DNA of 64,000 bases from Moryella indoligenes (GTDB taxonomy: Bacteria; Bacillota; Clostridia; Lachnospirales; Lachnospiraceae): the NCBI RefSeq assembly GCF_030812885.1, contig NZ_JAUSTO010000005.1, forward strand, positions 112,162 through 176,161, read 5' to 3'. Position 1 is the first letter of the stretch. Each line of letters opens with the position of its first letter. This document shows, piece by piece, positions 1 to 8,663 of the stretch. Made by a program: the position numbers and the translations under genes. The notes beneath the pieces are model-generated. The model saw only the letters and a program-made list of their open reading frames with translations. It searched no databases and was not told where the DNA came from.

Positions 1-68
1 TCGGTAAATGCGTAGGACGCATGTGCCGCTGCCTGGTTACCATCCATGGTTTTCCATTTTCTTGCCAT
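1..68 (-). CDS. nifJ: Pyruvate:ferredoxin (flavodoxin) oxidoreductase, N-terminus only
   Basis: Only the first 22 codons are inside the window; the gene continues to the left. The protein begins MARKWKTMDGNQAAAHASYA, the conserved start of the pyruvate:ferredoxin oxidoreductase family. This enzyme oxidatively decarboxylates pyruvate to acetyl-CoA and CO2 and passes electrons to ferredoxin or flavodoxin in the cytoplasm of anaerobes. The GNQAAAHASYAF stretch belongs to the N-terminal domain that contacts the thiamine cofactor site. The ATG has an AGGAGG ribosome site seven bases upstream (revcomp of 76-81). Identity rests on a short but very characteristic sequence. Confidence 0.85.
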   Translation of the reverse strand, partial: MARKWKTMDGNQAAAHASYAFT

Positions 69-173
69 GATGATACCTCCTGAAAAGATTGAAAGATTGA
101 TAGCTATGTAGATCGAAAGATCAAGATTTCTGAAAGCACAGAGTTCCTGTCCTCTTTCTTTCTGTCTGTCAGT

Positions 174-201
174 ATTATAACAGTCTCAAATTTAAAATCA
201 A
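174..201 (-). promoter_or_regulatory. Promoter for nifJ
   Basis: Read leftward, TTGATT (revcomp of 196-201) and TATAAT (revcomp of 174-179) are separated by 16 bases. Transcription would start near 167 and leave a leader of about 100 nt before the nifJ ATG. The leader holds repeated GAAAGATTGAT / GATCGAAAGATC words of unknown meaning. Confidence 0.6.
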
Positions 202-346
202 ACGCCACGCTGCTGTTTTGTGTATCTAATTGAGTACAAGTATTAAGATTTGTTTACTTTTCATGTCAGAACGCAAAACATTGCGCTTATTGCTATTTTC
301 CTGCACTATATCGCTGTCCCCTCTGAATTCGATCCGCCAGGAACAG

Positions 347-395
347 AAAAATCCTTCGCGGCAACGGAATATTCTGCTGCTGCAAAGGATTTTTT
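347..395 (-). terminator. Terminator downstream of the VanW-domain gene
   Basis: An AAAAATCCTT / AAGGATTTTT inverted repeat with a GC-containing inner stem lies about 55 bases past the stop of the leftward VanW-domain gene. Read leftward the hairpin ends in a T run. With the nifJ promoter and leader it accounts for most of the gene-free 69-450 stretch; I see no gene there. Confidence 0.6.
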
Positions 396-450
396 CTGCT
401 TTTTATTCTATCACTGTGTGTCTCTTAAATCATTCGAGCGACAGCGACTC

Positions 451-2256
451 TCAGTTTCCTGGGAAGGGCGCCACAGTCTCTGAGCTGCCGCCTCCCGGCC
501 CCCCACTGTTCTCTCCCGGGCCCGCGGGTCCCTGCGGACTCAGGGCCGCGCTTGTCTCTGCAGGAGCAGGGATTGTCTGACTTTGAGGCCTTGTTCCCTC
601 AACACCCGGACCGGCATTGCTGCTCTTTGTCGAGGCATTGACCGCCGCTGCACTGCTTCTCACAGAGCTTCCGTCTCCGGAACCGCCCGGCGCCACTGTC
701 TCCGCCTCTGTCGCGGAGTTGCTCGCCTGCTCCGGCACAGTTTCCGTATTCTCTACAATCGTCATCGCTTCCGCATCCGAAGGTTCCGTGACCACACCGC
801 TGGTGTTTCGCGCAATCTTCTTCGAATGTCCCTTGTAGCCGCTGTTGTGGAAGAAGACATCGGACTGCACCTCACCGTTCTTCTTTGTGACAATATTGGT
901 CACCCAGCGGCTGCCCATGGAGCCGCCCGTGATCTGCTTCTCTATCCCGGGCTGAAGCGTCGTGTCCTCCACGTACTCCACACCGCCGTTATCGTACTCC
1001 TCCGTCTTTACGGAATGAAGCGAAATTGTGACACCCTCCTCCAGAACCGGCAGACCGATCACCGACATGGTCACAGTCCGGTCATGGAAATTCGCCCGCA
1101 GTGCCACCGCAGAATTCGTCGTATTGACAAAGCGCATGTCCGGGCCGGAGTAACCGTCATAGCTCACCGCAGCGTCCTCTCCAGGAGTCACATAGGAGGG
1201 CTCAAAGGTATGCGCATGGCGCTCCGTCGGTGTGAGCCCAGCCTTGATCACTGCGTTGTAGAGCGTCGAGGAGATCTGGCACACGCCGCCGCCCGGCTCC
1301 AGCACGACCTTGCCATTTAAATAGGCACCGGCGGGCTTATAGCCCTTCTCCAGGGTACGGTTTCCTGTCGTATGGTTGAAGGAAAATTCCTCTCCGACCT
1401 GAAGGATGGTTCCATCTATGGCCTCACAGGCCAGCTTCAGGTTGTTGTTTCTGTCCGCATTTGCCGTTGCTTCCGTAGTAAAGGTGCCGATTACCCTGTA
1501 CTGTTCCTTTGCCTGCGCTGCACTGAGTTCCGCCTTCTGTATCTCTGCAGGAATGCGCAGCTCCTCCCCATAATTTTTCTCCTGCATGGCTGTGCGTATG
1601 GCCGCAGCGGCAGCTTCCTGGTTCACGCTGCGCCCGTCCACAGAATCCGAGTAGCTGAAGCTGTTTGTCTCCTTATTATATCCGGAAACCGCACCGTTCT
1701 TCGCCTGTACATTCCAGCGCTCCGCCATCGCGGCAGCCTCTGCTGCAATCTCTGCATCCAGCCCCTCCGCATCCAGCGCATAGCTGTCCGTCGGTGCCTT
1801 GCTGCTGTAGATTTCATCCAGTATCTTGTCCAGCTTCACGCTGAGCAGATCAGATATCGGATAGGGCTCATCGCCCTCTCCCGCCTGCTCCAGCACTGCC
1901 TTCATGCCCCACTGATACTTCTGAAGCACGGCCTTCCGAGCCTCCATCCGCGACATCCCGGTGATATCCACATCATTGATGGTCACCGCCGTCTTCAGTG
2001 CAGTTTCCTCCACTGTACTCTCGGCCGCTGCACTCTGTGCCGCAGCGCTCTGTCCCAAGCGGATGAGCTTCTTCGCTCCGATCACCGCCAGCGCAAGCAC
2101 CAGTACCGCGACTGCTACGCCGACAAACATGCGCTTCCTGCGCTCCCGCTCTTTTCTTCTCTTTCTTCTATAATAACCGCTGCCGGGATAACTGCCCCCC
2201 GCTGCGGGGCTTCTGTTTTCCGATCTTCTGTCGCCTCTGCCCACTCTGCTGCTCAT
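451..2256 (-). CDS. VanW family protein with peptidoglycan-binding-like and G5-like domains
   Basis: A 601-residue membrane-anchored surface protein. A basic, low-complexity N-terminus (about 1-42) is followed by one hydrophobic segment (about 43-62). The extracytoplasmic part resembles the PG_binding_4 domain (about 110-240), then a VanW domain (about 255-390) with the family hallmarks GGGVCQISSTLYNA and ERHAH. A G5-like segment follows (YVEDTTLQPGIEKQITGG). The last 110 residues are Ser/Thr/Glu/Pro/Gly-rich with no fold visible. VanW-domain proteins are common in Clostridia and are thought to act at the cell wall, but their reaction is unknown. The name comes from vancomycin clusters, and nothing here suggests resistance. 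It is divergent from the neighbouring PHP gene. The ATG was taken at the basic N-terminus. Confidence 0.8.
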   Translation of the reverse strand: MSSRVGRGDRRSENRSPAAGGSYPGSGYYRRKRRKERERRKRMFVGVAVAVLVLALAVIGAKKLIRLGQSAAAQSAAAESTVEETALKTAVTINDVDITGMSRMEARKAVLQKYQWGMKAVLEQAGEGDEPYPISDLLSVKLDKILDEIYSSKAPTDSYALDAEGLDAEIAAEAAAMAERWNVQAKNGAVSGYNKETNSFSYSDSVDGRSVNQEAAAAAIRTAMQEKNYGEELRIPAEIQKAELSAAQAKEQYRVIGTFTTEATANADRNNNLKLACEAIDGTILQVGEEFSFNHTTGNRTLEKGYKPAGAYLNGKVVLEPGGGVCQISSTLYNAVIKAGLTPTERHAHTFEPSYVTPGEDAAVSYDGYSGPDMRFVNTTNSAVALRANFHDRTVTMSVIGLPVLEEGVTISLHSVKTEEYDNGGVEYVEDTTLQPGIEKQITGGSMGSRWVTNIVTKKNGEVQSDVFFHNSGYKGHSKKIARNTSGVVTEPSDAEAMTIVENTETVPEQASNSATEAETVAPGGSGDGSSVRSSAAAVNASTKSSNAGPGVEGTRPQSQTIPAPAETSAALSPQGPAGPGENSGGPGGGSSETVAPFPGN

Positions 2257-2403
2257 TTTATCTTCTTTCTGTCCTTTACTCTGTCCGTCAAGTATACAGT
2301 ATCATGAAGTATAACATAAACCATGAGAAAAAAAAGGCGTGTTTATGTTAAAATATGTTACGAAATCATTACCCTCCTGCGGCAAAAAGAAAGGATTTCT
2401 ACT

Positions 2404-3258
2404 ATGATCGACCTGCACACTCACTCAACTGCCTCCGACGGAAGCCTCTCTCCCTCTCAGCTCGTCGCGCTGGCGGCAGAACAGGGGCTCTCGGCAATTG
2501 CGCTCACAGATCACGACACGGCAGATGGCATTTCTGAGGCGCTCTCCGCTGCTGCGAAATGCCGAATAGAGCTTATTCCCGGAATCGAGATGTCCTGTGT
2601 GTGGCGGGGCACAGAGATTCATCTTCTCGGCTACTTTTTGGATGCGGATCATAGCGCAATGCGCCGGGATCTCTCCTGGTTCCGTAAAAAACGTGAGGAG
2701 CGAAATGACACCATACTCGACAACCTGGCAGAGGACGGTATCGTTCTCTCCCGGGAGGAGCTCTGCTTCGAAAGGCCGGATACGGCTGTCACACGGGCGC
2801 ACTTTGCGCGTCTTCTCGCGGAGAAGGGTTATGTCAAAACACCAAAAGAAGCCTTCTCCGACTATCTGGTCTACGGCGGCCGCTATGTCCCCACAAAGGA
2901 TGAGATCACACCGGAGCTCGTCATGCGCTTTTTCCAGGCGCACGGCATATGGCCAAGTCTCGCGCATCCGGTTCAGTATCAGCTCTCTGAGGAAGCGCTC
3001 GGCGCACTGCTCTCTGAGCTCTGTCCGCTCGGATTGCGCGGACTGGAGGTCTGGCATTCTTCACAGGACAGCTACCAGAGTGCACGTCTGCTCGGCATCG
3101 CCCGGCTCCTTAAGCTTCTCCCCACCGGCGGTTCGGATTTCCATGGAGACAGCAAGCCGGATATCATGCTGGGACGCGGCTTTGGCTCTCTCCGCATACA
3201 GGAGCATGTGCTGGAAAATATGAAGACAGATCTCGCCGCAATGAGGCAGGGGATGTAG
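2404..3258 (+). CDS. PHP-domain phosphoesterase (TrpH/YciV-like)
   Basis: A 284-residue cytoplasmic protein of the PHP (polymerase and histidinol phosphatase) superfamily. Metal-binding motifs are visible: DLHTHSTASDGS at the N-terminus, ALTDHDT around residue 40, PGIEMS and HLLGYF following, LAHPVQY in the second half, and GGSDFHGD near the C-terminus. This layout matches the TrpH/YciV group, some members of which are 3',5'-nucleoside bisphosphate phosphatases. Substrate here is unproven. An upstream in-frame start exists, but the ATG of MIDLHTH is preferred because family members begin there and AAGAAAGGA sits upstream. It is followed by a weak hairpin and the convergent EF-G-like gene. Confidence 0.8.
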   Translation: MIDLHTHSTASDGSLSPSQLVALAAEQGLSAIALTDHDTADGISEALSAAAKCRIELIPGIEMSCVWRGTEIHLLGYFLDADHSAMRRDLSWFRKKREERNDTILDNLAEDGIVLSREELCFERPDTAVTRAHFARLLAEKGYVKTPKEAFSDYLVYGGRYVPTKDEITPELVMRFFQAHGIWPSLAHPVQYQLSEEALGALLSELCPLGLRGLEVWHSSQDSYQSARLLGIARLLKLLPTGGSDFHGDSKPDIMLGRGFGSLRIQEHVLENMKTDLAAMRQGM

Positions 3259-3299
3259 TGTTCAGGGCAGCGTACAGCCAAAAACATCATCACAGCACA

Positions 3300-3340
3300 A
3301 GCAGACCACAGGATAAGCTCCCGCGGTCTGCTGTATTTTA
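3300..3340 (+). terminator. Probable terminator between convergent genes
   Basis: AGCAGACC (3300-3307) and GGTCTGCT (3325-3332) form an 8-bp inverted repeat followed by GTATTTTA. It lies between the PHP gene and the convergent EF-G-like gene. The loop is long and the T run poor, so strength is uncertain. Confidence 0.4.
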
Positions 3341-3373
3341 TACTGTTTCAAAACTGCATGTTCAGGGCAGGAT

Positions 3374-5485
3374 TCAGTCCTCCTCGCCCTTGAGCAGAGC
3401 AGCTCTCGCCTCAACTTCCTTCTTCTGCACATCGCCCGGGCACTGCTCGTAGCGGGAGAAGACATAGGAGAACTCTCCCAGTCCGCCACTCATAGAGCGC
3501 AGATCCGTCCCATAGCCATAGAGCTCAGACACCGGAATGTCCGCCTGAATGACCTGCTTGCCATGGTGATCGGACTCCATGCCGAGAACGCGTCCCCTTC
3601 TCCTGTTCAGATCGCCCATGACATCGCCGGTGCAGTTGTCCGGAACCCGGACCTTCAGAGAGACGATAGGCTCAAGCAGAACGGGATTTGCCTCCATAAA
3701 GCCTTTCTTAAATGCCAGCGTTGCCGCCATCTTGAAAGCCATCTCAGAGGAATCCACCGGATGATAGGAGCCGTCCAGCAGAGTCGCCTTGACGCCGACC
3801 ACAGGGTATGCCGCCAGCGGTCCCTTCACACAGCACTCCGCCACGCCCTTCTCAACTGCCGGGAAGTAGTTCTTCGGAACCGCGCCGCCGAACACCTTCT
3901 CCTCAAAGACATAAGGTACTGTCAGATCGTCTGCGGGCTCAAAGCTCATCTTGACATCTCCGAACTGACCGTGACCGCCCGACTGCTTCTTGTAGCGTCC
4001 GGGTGCCTCCACCTTTCTGCGTATGGTCTCGCGGAAGGCAAATTTCGGCTTTTCAAGCTCAATCTCCGCCTTGTAGCGGGACTGAAGCTTGCTGACTACG
4101 ATATCCAGCTGCTGATCTCCGATGCCATAAAGCAGGGACTGATGATTCTCCGCATCTACCGTGGCCTTCAGAGTGAGATCTTCATCCATCAGCTTTGCGA
4201 GACCGGAAGCGATCTTATCCTCCTCGCCCTTGTTCTTTGCAATATAGGCCTTGTAGGTATACGGGGTAGAGATCTGCGGTCTGTGGTAGAGAATGGGCGC
4301 ATTCTTCAGCGCGATCGTATCTCCGGTCTGTGTGACATTCAGCTTCGCCATGGCGCCGATATCTCCGGCCTTCAGCTCCGGGACCTCGATTGCCTCCTTG
4401 CCGCGCATCACATAGATCTTGCCCGACTTCTCCTCCGTCTCCTTTGCGACGTTATAGATATTGATATCCGGCTTCAGCACACCTGTGCAGACCTTCACCA
4501 GAGAGTACTTGCCGATAAAGGGATCCACAATGGTCTTGAAGACCTTTGCGGAGAGGTTCACATCCGACCTGTAATTTGCCACAAAGCGCTCCCCGCTCGT
4601 GACATCGACGCCCTCGTCCTGCTTCGCGCGGTCCGGGGACGGCAGATAGCGGACGATCGCATTCATCAGCGCGTTTGCGCCCTGTCCGCAGATCCCGGAG
4701 CCCATCATCACCGGAACCATGTCGCCGGTCGCAACCTGCTCACGCAGCGCAGAGGCGACCTCCTGCTCGGTGAAGCTGTCGCCGGAGAAGTAACGCTCCA
4801 TGAACTCCTCGCTCGACTCGGCCACCGCCTCCATGAGCGCCTCTCTCGCAATCTTTAAGTTGTGCTCGGAGTAGTCCGGAATCTCTGCATCGACATATTC
4901 CGCGCTGTTCTCCTTGAAGCGGCGTCCCTTCATCTTCACGATGTTTACAAAGCCGACGAATTCCTCGTTCTCCCGGATCGGCAGCTGAAGCGGGGCCACC
5001 TTCTTGCCGAAGCGGCTCTCAAGCTTTAAGATCAGCTCGCGGTAGCTCGCCTTGTCATCGTCCATATTGGTGACAAAGATAATACGCGGCAGGCGGTACT
5101 GCTCGCAGAGCTCCCACGCCTTCACGGTTCCGGGCTCTATGCCTGCCTTGCAGTTCACGACAATGATCGCGGCATCTGCGGCGCTGACCGCCTCCTCAAC
5201 CTCGCCCACAAAGTCAAAATAACCGGGCGTATCCAGAAGATTGATCTTGATCGGCCCGTTCTCCGCATCCGTGTACTCAAGAGGAAGCATGCTCGCACTG
5301 ATGGAAAAGCCCCGCTTCTGCTCCTCCTTATCGAAATCACTGATTGTATTCCCCGCTGCAACAGTTCCCATCTTGGAGACTGCACCGCTGACATATGCCA
5401 TAGCTTCAGCTACCGTCGTCTTGCCGGCACCTCCGTGGCCCAGAAGAACAACGTTTCGAATTTGTGAGGTTTCGTAAACTTTCAT
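3374..5485 (-). CDS. Elongation factor G-like GTPase (non-canonical EF-G paralogue)
   Basis: A 703-residue translation-type GTPase with the full EF-G layout: G domain (about 1-275), domain II, then domains III-V with the EF-G C-terminal fold. Visible motifs are G1 GHGGAGKTT, the switch region EEQKRGFSIS, G3 DTPGY and a G4 region FVTNMDDD. Canonical EF-G has GHIDAGKTT and NKMD, so this belongs to the EF-G-like group common in Clostridia beside true FusA, not the essential translocase. Its role is not established; related proteins include ribosomal-protection-type factors, but I see no evidence for resistance. AGGAGG stands upstream of the ATG and a good promoter lies at 5558-5586, giving a leader of about 65 nt. 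Confidence 0.8.
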   Translation of the reverse strand: MKVYETSQIRNVVLLGHGGAGKTTVAEAMAYVSGAVSKMGTVAAGNTISDFDKEEQKRGFSISASMLPLEYTDAENGPIKINLLDTPGYFDFVGEVEEAVSAADAAIIVVNCKAGIEPGTVKAWELCEQYRLPRIIFVTNMDDDKASYRELILKLESRFGKKVAPLQLPIRENEEFVGFVNIVKMKGRRFKENSAEYVDAEIPDYSEHNLKIAREALMEAVAESSEEFMERYFSGDSFTEQEVASALREQVATGDMVPVMMGSGICGQGANALMNAIVRYLPSPDRAKQDEGVDVTSGERFVANYRSDVNLSAKVFKTIVDPFIGKYSLVKVCTGVLKPDINIYNVAKETEEKSGKIYVMRGKEAIEVPELKAGDIGAMAKLNVTQTGDTIALKNAPILYHRPQISTPYTYKAYIAKNKGEEDKIASGLAKLMDEDLTLKATVDAENHQSLLYGIGDQQLDIVVSKLQSRYKAEIELEKPKFAFRETIRRKVEAPGRYKKQSGGHGQFGDVKMSFEPADDLTVPYVFEEKVFGGAVPKNYFPAVEKGVAECCVKGPLAAYPVVGVKATLLDGSYHPVDSSEMAFKMAATLAFKKGFMEANPVLLEPIVSLKVRVPDNCTGDVMGDLNRRRGRVLGMESDHHGKQVIQADIPVSELYGYGTDLRSMSGGLGEFSYVFSRYEQCPGDVQKKEVEARAALLKGEED

Positions 5486-5557
5486 AATTAATGGTTCCTC
5501 CTGTCATAAAGTGTGTCCATTTCCGGGATCTGTCCCTTTCATGAGCAACTAGACAAT

Positions 5558-5586
5558 ATTTTACTAAAAAACGCCAAATAATACAA
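5558..5586 (-). promoter_or_regulatory. Promoter for the EF-G-like gene
   Basis: Read leftward, TTGTAT (revcomp of 5581-5586) and TAAAAT (revcomp of 5558-5563) are spaced by exactly 17 bases, upstream of the EF-G-like gene. The opposite strand leads into tyrA. Confidence 0.6.
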
Positions 5587-5729
5587 GCCAATCGGACATT
5601 TTTAACAAATAAAGCGCTCTTTTTTCCTCTGCCGCGGACCTGCGCATGAAAGAATTGACAGCGCCCGCTCCGCCTTCTAAAATAAATGAAATTACAGGAG
5701 CCGCAACGGAACTCAGAAGGGAGAGAAGC

Positions 5730-6824
5730 ATGGCGTCTACCTACGGATTCATAGGGCTGGGGCTGATCGGAGGATCTATCGCAAAAGGACTCCGGAGCGC
5801 AGAGCCTGACTGCCGCATTCTGGCCTATATGCGGACGCGCGCGCGCCTCGAGCTCGCAAGAAGCGAAGGCATAGTGGACCTCGCGCTGAGCGGCATCGAC
5901 GACGCCCTCGCGGAATGCGACATCATCTTCCTCTGCACTCCGGTGGAATACAATGAGAGCTACTTAAGCCGCCTGAAGCCGCTCCTGAAGCCCGGCGCCT
6001 TCATCACTGATGTGGGCAGCACAAAGAGCTCCATTCAGCGCACTGTGGAGCAGCTCTCCATGGAGCAGCTCTTCATCGGCGGACATCCCATGGCAGGCTC
6101 CGAAAAAAGCGGCTATGAGTACTCCGATCCCCTGCTTCTGGAAAATATTTTTTATCTGCTCTGTCCCACAGCCAAGACACCTCCCGCCTTCACCGCGCGC
6201 ATGGAGGCGCTCGTCCGCTCGCTCCGCGCCAATCCCTATGTCATCACCGCCGCAGAGCACGACCAGGCAGTCGCCACCATCAGCCACCTCCCGCACCTCG
6301 TCGCAGCGGCGCTCGTCAATCTGGTACAGGATACAGACAGCGAAAGGCACACCATGAAGCAGCTTGCCGCGGGCGGTTTCAAGGACATCACCCGTATTGC
6401 AAGCTCCTCTCCCGTCATGTGGCAGCAGATCTTCAGCTCAAACCGCGCGGCCGTATCCGCGGTGCTGCGCCAGTATATCAGCGCCATGGAAGCGATCGAA
6501 CAGGCGCTCCTCACGGACGATATGAGCGCCATCCACGAGCTCTTCACCCGCTCGGGGAGCTTCCGGAGTCAGCTCGCGGACGAGCACGGTCTGATGAATG
6601 CCCAGTATTCCTTCTCCGTACACGTCGCAGACCGCCCCGGTGCGATCTCCATTATCTCCGCCATCCTCGCCGCGGGAGGAGTGAGCATAAAAAATATCGG
6701 CATCAACCACAACAGAGAGAGCGGCGACGGCGCACTGCGGATCGAGTTTTACGACGCGGACAGCTGTCTGAAGGCAGAGCATCTGGTGCAGAAATATAAC
6801 TTTGTCATTGAGGCAAGAAAGTAA
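5730..6824 (+). CDS. tyrA: Prephenate dehydrogenase with C-terminal ACT domain
   Basis: A 364-residue cytoplasmic enzyme of tyrosine synthesis that converts prephenate to 4-hydroxyphenylpyruvate with NAD+. The N-terminus carries the Rossmann dinucleotide motif GFIGLGLIGGSIAKGL. The central part has the family blocks TDVGSTK, GGHPMAGSEKSG and TISHLPHL. The last 75 residues form an ACT regulatory domain (HVADRPGAISIISAIL, then VSIKNIGI), as expected for feedback control by an aromatic amino acid. The ATG of MASTYGF was chosen because a GGGAGAG ribosome site precedes it and the glycine motif follows at once. It is 13 bases from aroA and probably co-transcribed: the stop codon abuts the aroA ribosome site. 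Confidence 0.93.
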   Translation: MASTYGFIGLGLIGGSIAKGLRSAEPDCRILAYMRTRARLELARSEGIVDLALSGIDDALAECDIIFLCTPVEYNESYLSRLKPLLKPGAFITDVGSTKSSIQRTVEQLSMEQLFIGGHPMAGSEKSGYEYSDPLLLENIFYLLCPTAKTPPAFTARMEALVRSLRANPYVITAAEHDQAVATISHLPHLVAAALVNLVQDTDSERHTMKQLAAGGFKDITRIASSSPVMWQQIFSSNRAAVSAVLRQYISAMEAIEQALLTDDMSAIHELFTRSGSFRSQLADEHGLMNAQYSFSVHVADRPGAISIISAILAAGGVSIKNIGINHNRESGDGALRIEFYDADSCLKAEHLVQKYNFVIEARK

Positions 6825-6837
6825 GGAGACAGTTATC

Positions 6838-8130
6838 ATGCAGAATCACACGAGGGTAATGCTCCGCGGGGCCATGGAGCTGCCCGGCGACAAGTCCATA
6901 TCGCACAGGGCCGTGATGCTCGGCTCCATCGCCGGGGGGCGCACCGAGATTCAGGGCTTTCTTCCGGGGGAGGACTGCCTCTCCACGATACGCTGCTTCC
7001 GCGCGATGGGCACGAAGATCACACAGGAGGGCACGCGCGTCACCGTACAGGGAATGGGGCTGCATGGTCTTAAGGCTCCCTCCGCCCCGCTCGACTGCGG
7101 AAACAGCGGGACAACCATGCGCCTTTTGAGCGGCATACTCGCAGCTCAGAGCTTCTCCTCTGTGCTGACCGGCGACAGCTCTTTAAGGACGCGCCCCATG
7201 GGCAGAATCATGCGTCCGCTCCGTGAGATGGGCGCAGAGATTCAGAGCCTCGCGGGTTCAGACACCGCGCCCCTCCGCATCTCCGGCGGCAGACTCTCCG
7301 GCATCCATTACCTCTCCCCCGTCGCCTCCGCGCAGCTGAAATCCGCCGTGCTGCTTGCGGGACTCTACGCAGACAGTCCGAGCTCCGTCACTGAGCCAAG
7401 CCTCTCGAGGGACCACAGCGAGCGTATGCTGCGGCACTTCGGGGCCAAACTTCACAGCAGCACAGACAGCGAGGGGCGCCCTGTCACCACCATTGAGCCC
7501 GCAGAGGCGCTCCATGCGGCGCAGATATCTGTCCCCGGAGATCTCTCCTCCGCAGCTTACTTCATCGCCGCGGCGCTCCTCCTCCCCGGCAGCGAGCTCC
7601 GCATCAACAAGGTCGGCGTGAACCCCACGCGAAGTGGAATTCTGGAGGTCGCAGAGGCGATGGGCGGCTCCATTGAAGTGCTGTCACACACAGATCATGA
7701 CGCCGAGCCCACAGCAGATCTCCTGATCCGCGCCTCCCGCCTGCACGGCACTGAGATCGGAGGCGCACTCATCCCCCGCCTCATTGACGAGCTGCCAGTC
7801 ATCGCGGCCATGGCCTGCCAAGCCGAGGGGCGTACCGTGATCCGGGACGCAGCAGAGCTGAAGCTAAAGGAATCCAACCGCATCCGCGTCATGACAGAGG
7901 AGCTTCAAAAGCTGGGCGCCGCGGTCACGGAGACCACAGACGGCATGATCATAGAGGGGGGACACCCACTGCACGGAGCGTCGATCGCTTCCCATAAGGA
8001 CCACCGCATCGCAATGAGCTTTGCTGTGCTCTCGCTCATCGCGGACGGTCCGGTCCATATCTCCGATCCGGACTGCGTCAATATCTCCATGCCGGATTTT
8101 TATGAGCGGCTGCGGAGCGTATGCCGCTGA
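6838..8130 (+). CDS. aroA: 3-phosphoshikimate 1-carboxyvinyltransferase (EPSP synthase)
   Basis: A 430-residue shikimate-pathway enzyme that joins phosphoenolpyruvate to shikimate 3-phosphate. Recognisable blocks run in order: LPGDKSISHRAVML (PEP/S3P-binding lysine), DCGNSGTTMRLLSG, GDSSLRTRPMGR, SAQLKSAVLLAGL, PGDLSSAAYF, RLIDELPVIAAMA (catalytic Asp region), LKLKESNRI and KDHRIAMSFAVL. Length and motif order are normal. AAGGAG overlaps the tyrA stop and sits 8 bases from the ATG, so the two genes look translationally linked. A tRNA-Val gene follows downstream with its own promoter. Confidence 0.96.
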   Translation: MQNHTRVMLRGAMELPGDKSISHRAVMLGSIAGGRTEIQGFLPGEDCLSTIRCFRAMGTKITQEGTRVTVQGMGLHGLKAPSAPLDCGNSGTTMRLLSGILAAQSFSSVLTGDSSLRTRPMGRIMRPLREMGAEIQSLAGSDTAPLRISGGRLSGIHYLSPVASAQLKSAVLLAGLYADSPSSVTEPSLSRDHSERMLRHFGAKLHSSTDSEGRPVTTIEPAEALHAAQISVPGDLSSAAYFIAAALLLPGSELRINKVGVNPTRSGILEVAEAMGGSIEVLSHTDHDAEPTADLLIRASRLHGTEIGGALIPRLIDELPVIAAMACQAEGRTVIRDAAELKLKESNRIRVMTEELQKLGAAVTETTDGMIIEGGHPLHGASIASHKDHRIAMSFAVLSLIADGPVHISDPDCVNISMPDFYERLRSVCR

Positions 8131-8225
8131 CTGCAGCTCCAGGAAATGTGCCCTCTGCCTGCGCGCTGTTCTGCGGCGCACCCTCGCCTTTTGTCGGGAA
8201 ATTTCCTGTAAAGTACAGAAAGTCC

Positions 8226-8253
8226 TTGCACTGCGGCAAATTTGCGCTATAAT
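8226..8253 (+). promoter_or_regulatory. Promoter for tRNA-Val
   Basis: TTGCAC (8226-8231) and TATAAT (8248-8253) are 16 bases apart and end 18 bases before the tRNA. Good match to the housekeeping sigma consensus. Confidence 0.65.
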
Positions 8254-8271
8254 AAACAAGTATTCCTTTTC

Positions 8272-8345
8272 GGAACCGTAGCTCAGCCGGGATGAGCGTT
8301 CGCCTCACACGCGAAAGGTCACGAGTTCGATCCTCGTCGGTTCCA
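8272..8345 (+). tRNA. tRNA-Val (anticodon CAC)
   Basis: The cloverleaf folds by eye: acceptor GGAACCG pairs with CGGTTCC, the D arm is GCTC...GAGC, the anticodon stem TTCGC/GCGAA encloses the loop CTCACAC with anticodon CAC, and the T arm is ACGAG/CTCGT around TTCGATC. The discriminator is A and no CCA is encoded. CAC reads the valine codon GUG. It has its own promoter upstream and a strong terminator directly after. Confidence 0.93.
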
Positions 8346-8350
8346 CTTTT

Positions 8351-8381
8351 AACCGAACCTGAAAACAGGTTCGGTTTTTTT
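8351..8381 (+). terminator. Terminator of tRNA-Val
   Basis: AACCGAACCTG and CAGGTTCGGTT form an 11-bp stem with an AAAA loop, followed by a T run, six bases after the tRNA. Classic intrinsic terminator. Confidence 0.9.
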
Positions 8382-8467
8382 GTGTATTTCCAGACAGCTG
8401 TGTGCCTTCAGACAGCCGCTAAGACCCTAAAACACGGCCTTATCTGATTAAAAGGGAGTAAAGACAG

Positions 8468-8504
8468 GAGTGCGGACAAGCTTTGATGGTCCGCACTCTT
8501 TTTT
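8468..8504 (+). terminator. Second hairpin with T run before ftsH
   Basis: GAGTGCGGAC (8468-8477) and GTCCGCACTC (8489-8498) form a perfect 10-bp stem followed by T6. No gene ends between this and the tRNA terminator, so it may end a short untranslated transcript or be a back-up. Otherwise the gap before ftsH holds nothing I recognise. Confidence 0.65.
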
Positions 8505-8663
8505 CATCGTTCAGCCTATATCGCCCTGCACTCTTTTCTTCAAATCTGAAATCTTTGTGAACTCATGGTATTAGGATCCTTGCTGTGCTATAACATATAT
8601 ATCATTCACCGTTATGGAGCAGATTCACAGCCACACGCTTCCTTAACGTCAAGGAGGAGCAAG

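Noticed and set aside
451..2256. VanW gene as a vancomycin-resistance determinant.
   Set aside because: No vanH/A/X or two-component genes nearby; VanW-domain proteins are ordinary in Clostridia.
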